Shown here one piece after another: positions 23,665-33,258 of a stretch of 64,000 nt of DNA. The notes beneath the pieces are model-generated. The model worked only from the letters and a program-made list of their open reading frames with translations. It was not told the origin of the DNA and did not search any database. Both the position numbers and the translations under genes were made by a program. The first letter of the stretch is position 1; every line of letters starts with the position of its first letter. The stretch comes from Ambrosia x helenae. Lineage: Eukaryota; Streptophyta; Magnoliopsida; Asterales; Asteraceae. Location of the stretch: positions 20,506 to 84,505 of the forward strand of contig JAUTDX010002131.1 of NCBI GenBank assembly GCA_030844895.1, in the 5' to 3' direction.

Positions 23665-26182
23665 CTAGTATTATACCCGTCCGCTGGGACGGGTTCCTGA
23701 AATTTAGATATTCAAACGATATGTAGAATAAAAATCTTGATAACGTCCTATCGAATTGGGATTAGTAGGCACATAAGTTGTTAATTTACGTACACGTTGA
23801 CTCAAATTTTGTTGTTTAGTTAGCCAATTTATAATTCGTAACCTTTTTAGGAAATGACAAACAATAACAAAATAGCATGAAATATAAAATTGCTTATATG
23901 AATTATTACTAAATTTGGTATCGTCGTAAGAATAATATCAATAGAGTTGATTAAAGTAAAGTAATTAAAAGCTTTCTTTTTTTAAGTTGGTTCCTATAAG
24001 ATTTGATATACCACAAAATTGAAAACCCGAATATATAATTACTCTACTAAACTAATTATCGTATCTTCTTTTATTTGGAAGATTTGATGTATATTTCATT
24101 TGTGCTTAAAATAGTGGTTAGCTTAAACTTCTTCAACAACCCATCTTGATTTGCTTTATTCATTTGATATGAGTTATGTTAACATGGATGGATTAAATCT
24201 TGAGGACGTATTAGTCTGTTTAGCTTCTTTTAAACAACTAAGCTTAAAATTGAAATATAATAAAATTTTCATATTACAAAATGTGTCTTCGACATTTGTA
24301 TAATAGATTAATGAAAATTTTTATTAGAATGCATATTTCATGATTCCGAAACATTATATTAAATGGCAAAAAAATGAGGGAAAATGAAAATACAAACTTG
24401 CAACAACCACCAATACAACTGACTTGGAAGTTGGAACCCTTCATATGGTCTCATATGAGTGGAGATCTTAACAAATAACAATGACAAACATCAGTCCCAT
24501 CCAACAGGGCCAAATTCTACAAAATTCGCAATTATATATTACTGGAAAAAAAAGGTGAACATGAGATGACATATATTGTTTGTAGCCTTTGTAAATTTAC
24601 TAAAAAGTTGGTGAATGCATTCTTCTCCATGCCATAAATGTAGAAATCATATAAGAGGGGAGTAGCAATCAGTTGGTGCAATGTCGGAACAAATGGTTTA
24701 TGATTACTTGAATGGCTGAAAACTTGAACCCAAGGTATACTGAAAGCAGAAAAATTCAAAGACAGGTAATGTGACAAGTATGGGTTAGTTATAAGAGTTT
24801 TCATGGGGTTTGGGTTCGAGATGGGTATGATGGTAGGTGATAGCCACCCAATTTCTCGAAATGATCACATACCTGTTTAGTCATATTGAAACTGAATATG
24901 TCATATAATCTTGCAATATGAAGCCTTATATAATTACTCAAGAGTTATTGAACAGAAGAAAAGCACTCATTGTGCTGTCAAATAATGAGAAGTCTTCCAA
25001 TACCGTTAAGGGCTATAGCTCCAGCAAGCAGGTCTTTAATCTGTATCAGCAAGATTTAAATTAGGCGGGGTGAGTAAAAAAGATTTTTAAAAAGCACGAA
25101 GCGCACAAAAGCGACGATGTCTAATACCGAGGCGTGCCTCAGGCCAAAAAAGCACAAAACTATGCACTTTTTTGGCGCCTTCTGGTTTTACTCTAGGCGC
25201 TAAGCGAAAAAAGCGAATGACCTTGTGCCTAGGCGCGCATAAGGCATGCTTTTTAAAACCAAAGCGGGCTATATAGTAAACAATCACGAAAAAGGAACAA
25301 TGTTTTTTTTTTTACCTTAGAAGCTAGTACTTGGAACAAAAATGATAATAACCAATTTTTTACCTCAAATTCTGGTACTTGGAAGCTGGTAAGTGTTGTG
25401 ATATATGCTTTGAGAACTTGCTGACCTTAGGCACATGAGTTGTTACTGTTGGTCCATCATCAACGCCAAATTAATTAAACCTACATTCAAAACATGGTGA
25501 AAATGGAAAAAGTCAAAAACTACCAGGGTGAAAGGTCATCAACTCTCTCCATAAAAACATAATTACATTAGCAACATAACGTTTGATAGTAATTGTGTAT
25601 ATGGGTTACCGATGCTTGACAGATGCTGATTATATAAAAAAGAACAATATAAAATGACCAAAAGACCATATTCATGTGGATTCAGATGATACATAAGAAA
25701 AGGGTAATTAAGTACTTTTAATTTGCACATGGGTAACAAATAGTGTACGTAAAAAATCGAAGAGCTTACCTACAAAGTCAATAGAGGATCAAATTTTTTT
25801 TTATTTCAAAACAGTCTTAGAGATTTGAATGATACTACATGTAAAATGCATAAATCTCTCAAATTAAGTTTAAGCGAAAGGGTAGTTAAGTAATTTCAGT
25901 ATGCAGCAGGCTTACACATACTTAAAACAAAATATATATAAAAAAATTACTTAAAAAGTCAAAAGATTTCAGAAGTCAAAGGAGTATGTCTGCAGATATT
26001 AATAATAATGTCAAGGAGATTTCAGAAGAGTATGGCTGCTTCTTTATTCAAACCAAGTATGCTTCTTGATATTTATAAAATATATAAATGCACACATGCT
26101 AAAAGAAACAAAAGTTACACATAACTAATTAATGCAATATTGCATACTTTTAATCATTTGAAATCATGAAAGCGAAATGAAC
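23665..26182 (-). mobile_element. Helitron 3' end and probable Helitron body
   Basis: On the minus strand the 3' terminus reads a hairpin ACCCGTCCCAGCGGACGGGT then ATAATACTAG (end at 23665), followed by T. This is a clear Helitron 3' end with the element extending to the right. Its 5' end is not identified, so the right limit given here is only where the BT1 exon begins. 24300-25050 shows no gene; a minus-strand phrase near 25040 (IKDLLAGAIA) faintly recalls a mitochondrial-carrier start but breaks off. Confidence 0.5.
25083..25260. mobile_element. Small foldback MITE
   Basis: The ends are TTTTTAAAAAGCACGAAGCG on the left and GGCATGCTTTTTAAAAC on the right, an inverted repeat around TTTAAAAAGCA. 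The inside repeats GCGC-rich AAAAGCG and AGGCGC words in both orientations. It is about 178 bases and non-coding despite an open frame at 25087-25287. Confidence 0.55.
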
Positions 26183-26344
26183 CTGAACTGTGAGCCGGGT
26201 TTTTAGTAATTCAAGAGGATATGTGCATATAGTATAGCTAATGCCAGCCATCGCACCAGCATTCAAGGACTCAGGCACACGAATTTTTGCTTCATCTCCG
26301 GGCTTAGGTGCCAATTTTTTCTTCACGGTATCATAAGCAAATAA
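26183..26344 (-). pseudogene. Single exon of a BT1-like mitochondrial/plastid carrier (probable gene fragment)
   Basis: This 54-codon stretch is flanked by a good acceptor (TCTTGCAG) and donor (GTTCAT). It reads LFAYDTVKKKLAPKPGDE, then a second helix segment SLNAGAMAGISYTICTYPLE and LLKTRLTVQ. The PLELLKTRL part is the Px(D/E)xx(K/R) signature of the mitochondrial carrier family, and LFAYDTVKK is typical of the Brittle-1 adenine-nucleotide transporters. No other carrier exons are found in either direction: the next expected exon (RGVYKN-like) is absent and Helitron ends bracket the region. I take it as a captured or relic exon. The frame itself is intact. Confidence 0.7.
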
Positions 26345-27176
26345 CTGCAAGAACACAAAATAGCAAATCTTTCATAACTGAGTGATTTTCAGAGTGATTT
26401 GGGAACAGATCATCATGATTAACTATTATTTAGAATCAAATAATCGTTTTTGACGATTCACAAATATTCATAAAACTTATAATTATAAATTACTAGTTTT
26501 ATACCCGCCGTGCGTTGCGGCGGCGAGGGCGACCGGATGTTTGGTTTTTTTAAACCGTCTACAAATGAGATGGTTATCCCTTGTGCCTGCACCTGCGTTT
26601 GAAGATGACTTTGAGGCTAAAGTGCACGGACAATGTAAGGCGAGTCGTGTAGATCGTCAATTGGTTGCTATAAGAGTATGCCACCGCAGTTGACAGCCTG
26701 GCCAACACAGTAAACAGGCACTGTCATCGTCACCCAAACCTAGTGTTTACATGTCAATGCACAAACGATCCATAATACTCGGCAAATCGCAGCAGCGCAA
26801 ACACGGCAAGGATAGTGTGAAAGAGTCAGACCAGATACAGTCTTGTTAAATTAGAAAGTCTTACCTCTTTTTAACACTCATTCAAAACTCAGAATCTTAA
26901 CCCTTCAAAACATGTAAAACACAATGCACTTGATGCCAACAAAAATTCACTCAAACCCATAATTAAAATCAGTAAACTTCATCATGGGAATTCACAAAAC
27001 CCAATCGTACATCTAGCTTTTGCTTTATAGAGATTAAATAACAAAAAAAGTTTGTATCCTTTTTTTTATAAAAAAATATTTCAAGTAAAAAAACAGTTAA
27101 CAAAGCAACTGCACAATTTACAGTTGATGCTAAACTACATGTTGTTTATGAACGATTCACAAATAAATCTACTAAT

Positions 27177-27178
<2 letters not shown>

Positions 27179-27243
<65 letters not shown>
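27179..27243. repeat. (TA)n microsatellite
   Basis: About 32 uninterrupted TA units. It produces a meaningless YIYIYI open frame. Its length is likely to be unstable and sensitive to assembly error. Confidence 0.95.
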
Positions 27244-27248
<5 letters not shown>

Positions 27249-27456
27249 CAATTAAACATATATAAAGCAAGTCGTGTGAAGGCATGCTATCACAGTAGAC
27301 GGCTGAAGCAACAATAAAAGATGTTCAGTGTCAGATTTAGGACCGTGTAAGCGTTATATAAAAGAAATGTACCGATGAAGACCAAGTGGCACTGTGGCAG
27401 GCTGCAACTGCTGGGGGTAGCGCCCTTGTGCCTGCACATGCGTTTGAAGGTGACTC

Positions 27457-27657
27457 TGATCGAGGGCAGTTCTCTTTCAGATATTCAAACCCGTATGATC
27501 TCATAACCGCTGCAACGAAAATATGTTTTTATTACACACATTAGAAGTCGCATAAGAAGCTTATGATTATTTATATAAAACACTACATATTGTGACATAC
27601 CTGCAAGATTTTCAGCAGCATATCTCAAGCAAACGACTTTCAATTCAGTGGAAGATC
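27457..27657 (-). pseudogene. Two exon pieces of a BTB/POZ-type protein
   Basis: The exon at 27601-27657 (acceptor TTTCTAG, donor GTATGT) reads GSSTELKVVCLRYAAENLA. The next at about 27457-27509 (acceptor TTGCAG) reads VMRSYGFEYLKENCP. Together they match the LKVVCLR.AAENLA.VM...GFE.LKE.CP run of plant BTB/POZ proteins with armadillo or ankyrin repeats. After ENCP the homology stops and runs into unrelated sequence, so only a short internal piece of the parent gene is present. The exact parent subfamily is uncertain. Confidence 0.6.
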
Positions 27658-28763
27658 CTAGAAATTGATACACGATCCAACACTCTATGCAACTGTTACA
27701 AGGCGTAAAAGGAAGATAACATCTAATCGTGCCGGTGTTTCATTTAATCCAACATTTTCAATTCCATCTTGTTGTTCCAGGCTTCCAGAGGTCTCTTAAC
27801 TCTTACACAACTACAAAAAGCAAATAAGTATTTAATCGAACACCTTACGTACATAAACATATATGTGCCTACACAGATCCTAGTTAGCTCTCACCAAATG
27901 TTCACATTCCAGCCATGAGACATAGCAAAATAACTTCCACATATTTTGATTTCGGTACCAGAGTATCAATGATCTTACTCATAGACGGAAATAACTCTGC
28001 ACAAACACATTCACCAACGAAACACAGTAAATTAACAAAAATGGTTTTGAAGCTGATGAATTGAACTTACAAATATGGATGGCTGAAGAATCAAAGCTGA
28101 CGATATCGGTTCTTCAAGAAGCAAGTGATTGGAGTTCATGTTTATGAATAAATGGTGGAGATGATTAGTTTCGCCCTAATCAACTAATTAACAACAAACT
28201 GTACGAATTCGCACTACTTACACTAAACAAAAAATCATAAAAACAACAATCAACAACATAATGCAACAGTAGATAACAAAAATTTCAAAAAATCAAAACC
28301 AATAACCTAAAATAAGAGCTGCAATTAAACGGTGAAGATGATACCTAGCGTCCAAAGCCTTCTCGAATACATCGGAGAACAATCTCTGATTAAAACCTTC
28401 CAATTAAATACGATCGTAGAGTGAGGTGAGGTTACAATTGAGTGTCGAGAGTTTTACGCCGGTGCAGCCGTTGTCGGAGTGGTGGTGTGACGGTTGCCGG
28501 GCAATTCCCGTCATTGTGGTGGTGGTTATGCAATCATTGTCATACAATTGTAGGTGGTGATGGTTAGGGTTGACGATCAGGGGATTAGAGTAAGCGATGT
28601 TGATTAGAGTAAGCGATGTTGGTCAGGAGGACAAATGGGAATTGCAAAGTGTGGATTATAAAGGAAGTGTGGAAGAACGTGGGAGTGGAGGGAGAGTAGA
28701 AGAAGCAGAACGTGGGGATATCAGGTAACTGTCTTAGTGAAAAAATAACCTCCAAATTTTTGG

Positions 28764-28908
28764 CATAACCACCCAATTATTATGGCTGAGATTGAATCTT
28801 AGAAATAACCACCATCAATGAATGGCTTAGATCATCCCAAAAACAGTTATTTTTGTCCAAATGGGTGGTTACTACCTTGTTGAACAATATAGTAATAATT
28901 GGGTGTAG
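28764..28908. mobile_element. Possible short foldback element
   Basis: Left end ACCACCCAATTATTATGG and right end AGTAATAATTGGGTG form an inverted repeat about 140 bases apart, and CAAATGGGTGGTTA lies inside. The size and form fit a MITE. No target duplication was identified. Confidence 0.4.
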
Positions 28909-29109
28909 CAGAAACAAGATTAGCAAGGGTTGGTAATGGGGTAATGGAATGTATGAGGGAATGGAATGAACGATGTAATGGAATGGACAAGATAATGGAA
29001 TTGATCATTACCATTCCATGTCTTGTTTGGTTGCCATGTGGGAATGAAACAAAACATTTACTATGTGTTGTTGGATATGCAAGAAAAGACGAAGGAAAAA
29101 AATCGGTGG

Positions 29110-29690
29110 TGAGTGACTGTGGTGGGTGGTAGTCAGTGGCCTTGATGGTGGGTGGTGATATGTGGCGGTAGCAGCGGTAGTAGGTGGTGGTGGTGATGGT
29201 GGAAGGTGGAGGTGGATGGATGTGATGGTGGATAGGGGACAATCGTAAGTAGTGGCGGTGATGGTAGGTGGTGGTGTGTGGCGATAAGTGGTGGTGGGTG
29301 GCGACGACGATGGTGGGTGGTGGTGACGGCGGTGGTGGTGGGTGGTGGCGACGACGGTGGGTGGTGGCAATGGTGGCGGTGATGGTGGGTGGTGGCGACG
29401 ACGGTGGGTGGTGGCAATGGTGGCGGTGATGGTGGGTGGGTGACAATGGTGAGTAGTGACGGTGGTGGGTGGCGGTCGTAGTGGTGGGTAAAGGAAATTG
29501 TGGTGAGTGACGATGGCAGGTGGTGGATGCGACGGGTGGGTGAGTGATGGTGGTGGGTGATGTTGGTGGTGTTGGATGGCGACGGTGGTGAGTAAGTGAA
29601 GGTAGTGGGTGGCGGTGACGACGTTGGTGGGTGGTGACGGCGGTGGTGGGGGGTGACGATGGTGGTGGTGGGTTATGGTGTTGTTAGCAA
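29110..29690. repeat. GGTGGTG-type minisatellite
   Basis: About 580 bases dominated by GGTGGTGGGTGGTGG-like words with GACGACGG and AATGGTGGCGGTGATGG variants. At least two near-exact units of about 48 bases occur at 29340-29435. The long minus-strand frames that read PPP, HHH and TTT are by-products of this composition, not genes. It sits between matching GGAATGG-rich flanks (28950-29020 and 29700-29785), so it may be the expanded core of one old element. Confidence 0.85.
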
Positions 29691-29788
29691 AGGGTGAATG
29701 AGGAATGGAATGAAAAAAAACATGGGGGTGGATGGAATGGTTTTAAGAGAATGAAATGCCTTGTGGAATGGGTGATTCCATTCCTTTA

Positions 29789-30099
29789 GAGCATTCACAG
29801 TAGAGGCTCTATAATTGTGGGAGGGGGCCTCTATATAATATAGAGTGTGTATAAGTGGTTCTGAGTAGAGGAGAGAGAAAATATATAGAGGAGACACTGT
29901 TCATCAGTAAATTTGAAGGGGACACTATTCACCCTCTATAATTTTTTAATATTTTTAAAAGTGGTTGTGAGTAGAGGAGAGAGGAAATGTAATGATAAAA
30001 GTATAGAATAAGTATTATTAAATAGAAAAGGAGAGAGAAATATAGTGATTTTTAGTGTAATTATAGAGATGGAGATGGAGTGTTTACTGTAAATGCTCT
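29789..30099. mobile_element. Harbinger-like MITE, second element flanked by TTA
   Basis: It begins GAGCATTCACAGTAGAGGC and ends GTTTACTGTAAATGCTC, and is flanked by TTA at 29786-29788 and 30100-30102. The terminal words are shared with 6111-6453, although the interior differs (AGTAGAGGAGAGAG repeats). It split an older GGAATGGAATG-type sequence whose other half resumes at about 30103. Confidence 0.75.
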
Positions 30100-30167
30100 T
30101 AACCAACCAAAGATACTATTTTTCATTACCTCGTAATGGTCCATTCCATTCCGTCTTCCATTTCACC

Positions 30168-31219
30168 TGTAACATCCTCAAAAACTCAATCATGGTTACA
30201 ATCAACACTTAGAATAATAAAACGAATAGTTAAAGGATCGAATAGAATAGTATTGGGCCACCCGAAGGTGAAGCCCAATAACCTTACCCGGATAAAATAT
30301 TTACGGCCCAATTACATTAAACGTCAGCCCATCTCCATAAGTTATGTTTGGGCCGATATCTTACTTAATTATCGAAGACCAATGAATGGGCCTTACCCGG
30401 ATTATCTAGTGGACCAATAACGTAACAAGAATAATAATGATCATGGGCCATGTTAACAAGGCTTAAGAACAACATAATATTGTGATTTCTTTGGCCCATC
30501 GATCCCTTAGCCTCTTTAAACCCAATCGGCCCTTCATATTTCCCCTTGGTGCCGTCATTGATTCTCCTCATTACACCTGTAAAACCATTCCCACACTCAA
30601 ACCTTGCATTAACCCTCCACCTAAGTCATCCTACTCTAGCCATCATCATCACCATGCATGAACTTTTCCTCTTTGTAATAACCATTCCACCCTTGATCTT
30701 CATTGTAAAAACCACCATCATAATACCACTAAACCTAATAATATTATCATTCGTAATAAAGAACCCATTGGCCAAGGTGTAACCGGCCGATTACTGTCCA
30801 ACTAATATTGTTAATCCGGGTAAGTGTTCGATCTTTTTCCTCTTAGGAACCGAGTGCCTAAGCTGTAATGGTCAGCTATAAATATGTATATACGTATATA
30901 TAATTGATGTTATGAACATAACAGGTAATCGGATCGTCCAAGGAGCAACCGACAGTTATTAGAAATCAAGCAGAACCGATCGAAGTGAGTGCATGTCCCC
31001 CATTCTATCATTAAAACCTTTTGGGGTGAATGCATGTTAAGTTATCTGTATAAAAATTGCATCGGGTCATGTTTCTTTTGTGTATAATAGAACCGGTCAC
31101 ATAGAAACAACGAGAATGGATCCATTCGGTCGTTCAAAATGTATTTATCCCAACCCGTCAAGGGGTTCGGAACCAATATCTAGCATTGATAAAGTGTTAC
31201 CATAGATATACATTCATAA
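30168..31219 (+). repeat. LTR-like sequence starting TGTAACATCC
   Basis: It begins TGTAACATCCTCAAAAACTC, closely parallel to the LTR start TGTAACACCCCGAAAACCCA at 31220. It contains several GGGCC-bearing phrases (TTGGGCCACC, ACGGCCCAATTA) and CCTTACCCGG repeats, typical of long gypsy-type LTRs. I cannot find its end; it may have been interrupted by the element starting at 31220. No gene is seen; the open frames at 30136-30420 and 30546-30782 carry no known motif. Confidence 0.4.
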
Positions 31220-32270
31220 TGTAACACCCCGAAAACCCACTTCGTTTAAAGACATTATAGGCAGGATTAATGTATATATATAATATAGAGTTAAGAGATT
31301 ATAACTTGGAGGGTGGAATATGTCAATCACAAAAGTCCACAACTAAAATTGTGAAACATAATAAAAACACCAAAAACACACACTTGCTGTGTGTTTTGGT
31401 CGACATCAGGAGAAGGAAAAAAATGGGCTCCAACCCCAACCCAACTACCAAGCTCAATCTAGTAAGAAAACAAGGGGAAATCGATGCATGAGCCAGAAAT
31501 GGACCATTTAAGGTCAATCAAACCCAAAGGTACTTTCTATTTGGTAGATTTTGATGTTAAGATTAATTTTGGAGTTGATGAAAACGTGAATCAAGGATGA
31601 GTGGAGGTGTCTAGATGTTGATAGACACTAAAGAACCATAATTCATGATACTGCATAAGGCTATGCTAGATTCATGTGCTAATTAGATTGTTTTACACCT
31701 ATGTTGGAAGTGGGTGTTGGTCTTGGTGTAATCCAAGACCATTAACCTATATTAATGCAACAAGTTATACCCACTCACATATTGAACAGTAACATAATTT
31801 GAACAGTATTTTTAATATTTTTTTATTAACTTTGTGAGTTGGATATAGCTGGCATCTCATCAACTCACCACGTATCACCACCTTCACCACGTATCATGCT
31901 CTGTCTGTCTCTTATCTCTATTACTTCCACCGCCTCCCTCTCTCTCTACAATTTGTTCACCTCTTTCAAGATTTTCTCTCTATCACAAACACACACACAT
32001 ACTTCAGCTGCCAACACTATCCATTTGCCTGCTCACTAACACACACACCACATATTCTGTTAAAAGTGAGAGAGCAGGGGCCGGTTGAGGTCTTCGATTG
32101 ACCAGCACATCAGGTTCAAGGGAAGCAGATAACATAAACAGAAAGAGGTATAGAGATGATGGCGGCGGCGGTTTAGGGTTCAGATTAGGGGTCCGATAGT
32201 CAGGTAAGATTTGATAAACTTCTTAGATTTCCATTCCTCTTTTGTATCTTTGTTTTTCTGCTTATATAGG

Positions 32271-32346
32271 TGAACAAGATCAGAATGGTCACTTATCCTC
32301 ATCTACCTTCTCCAAATTGCTTGATCCAGAGGCTTCTTGGGATAAG
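32271..32346 (+). pseudogene. RAB5IF-like exon fragment
   Basis: The exon follows an acceptor (TTATATAG) and ends at a donor (GTCTGC). It reads EQDQNGHLSSSTFSKLLDPE then ASWDK. HLSSSTFSKLLDPEASWDK is the conserved N-terminal part of the plant Rab5-interacting/RAB5IF-type small membrane proteins. The expected next exon (DQLGDVLHWIRQ-like) and the membrane helices are not found, so this is a fragment inside the Helitron-like insert. Confidence 0.6.
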
Positions 32347-32656
32347 GTCTGCTTCTATTGTTTTTAAAACACTTATATTTACTACTCTTAATGCTTGAAC
32401 TGTTATTAGCTTGAAGCAATAGCAATTATTATTCAAAAAAATAATATTTGGACTGGGAAAAAAATTAAGTACATCATTTGTTCTCTGATTTGATATAATT
32501 TAATTTGCCTAAATATATTATTTTGCTATTTTCCAGGTCATTCTCATTTCGATTTTGTAATTAGGCGACCAGGGGGTGATGAGTGAAAACATGTTATTTT
32601 AAATCGGGTTACATTCGTTAAATTGTGTTTGCTTATTGGTTCATTTCGGTTCGCAG

Positions 32657-32715
32657 AAGTTGCAGGATGAAGATGACGTGTCAAGGTTCAGGTCAATGGT
32701 TGGAACCATCTGGTC
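32657..32715 (+). pseudogene. Exon-like fragment of unknown gene
   Basis: After an acceptor CGCAG comes a stretch reading KLQDEDDVSRFRSMVGTIWS. It looks like a real exon (compact, conserved-looking, flanked by AG), but I do not recognise the protein family. The downstream reading frame continues open to 32950 without recognisable sequence and probably belongs to intron. Confidence 0.35.
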
Positions 32716-33179
32716 AGTCAAACCGAAGGCTTTTCATTTATTTAAAAACTTTGTTATAAAGATTCAAGATTTAGGATTTCTTTTTTTATTAGTTTTTATT
32801 TTTAGGTTGGATCAGTTACTTGAAGGATTGATTGCATTTAAGTTTTTTGTAGAATTAGGGTATCAGTCAAGATATGTGATTGGGCATCTGTTCATCAGTA
32901 GCTATGATTATAAGGAATCTATGATCTGTTGGTTATGTTTGGATTTATAGATTTAAGTGTGGGTTTAAGTTTAATTATGGGTGGTTTTGCAGTTTAAATA
33001 ACTTTGGGTTTAATGGAAGAAGAGTATTGAATCTGGAAATGAGTGGAAGGATATGGTTAATGGAGAGGAAAATAAGTGTTGGTTCGGTTCCATGTTGGGA
33101 TGGTTGCGTTTAGAAACAGTTGAAAGGATTTTGTTTAACGGTGGTGTTTGTTGTAGTAGTCGTTTGTGCAGTTTGTGCA

Positions 33180-33258
33180 ATGTCTCGGTGCTTGTCGTTT
33201 CCGCCACCGGGATATGAAAAGAAACCGATAATAGATGATCCTGACTTGCTGAAGAAGG
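33180..33258 (+). pseudogene. Start exon of a MSRC-PPPGYEKK family protein (fragment)
   Basis: ATG at 33180 begins MSRCLSFPPPGYEKK followed by PIIDDPDLLKK and a donor (GTAACT). The plant family of Lys-rich, uncharacterised proteins starting MSRCFPFPPPGYEKK has exactly this first exon. The small piece at 33692-33728 (KRREIDDNSKKK, then GTGCAT) may be a later exon of the same gene. The long Lys/Glu-rich middle of the family is missing, so this is a captured or truncated copy. Confidence 0.6.

Larger units (their letters stand above)
26493..28150 (-). mobile_element. Helitron 3' end with captured BTB-type gene pieces
   Basis: On the minus strand the 3' end is CCGCCGCAACGCACGGCGGG followed by TATAAAACTAG, ending at 26493 before T, a typical Helitron terminus. 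The element extends right; the 5' limit is not found and 28150 is only a guess. It contains two exon-like pieces of a BTB-family gene (27457-27657) and a 36-base segment near 26579 duplicated at 27421 with a few changes. A (TA)n run lies inside at 27179-27243. Confidence 0.5.

Noticed and set aside
27052..27255. Open frame ending in YIYIYI
   Set aside because: It is generated by the (TA)n microsatellite.
28847..29446. Long minus-strand open frame rich in His, Pro and Thr
   Set aside because: It is the reading of the GGTGG minisatellite; three frames are open at once and the composition is pure repeat.
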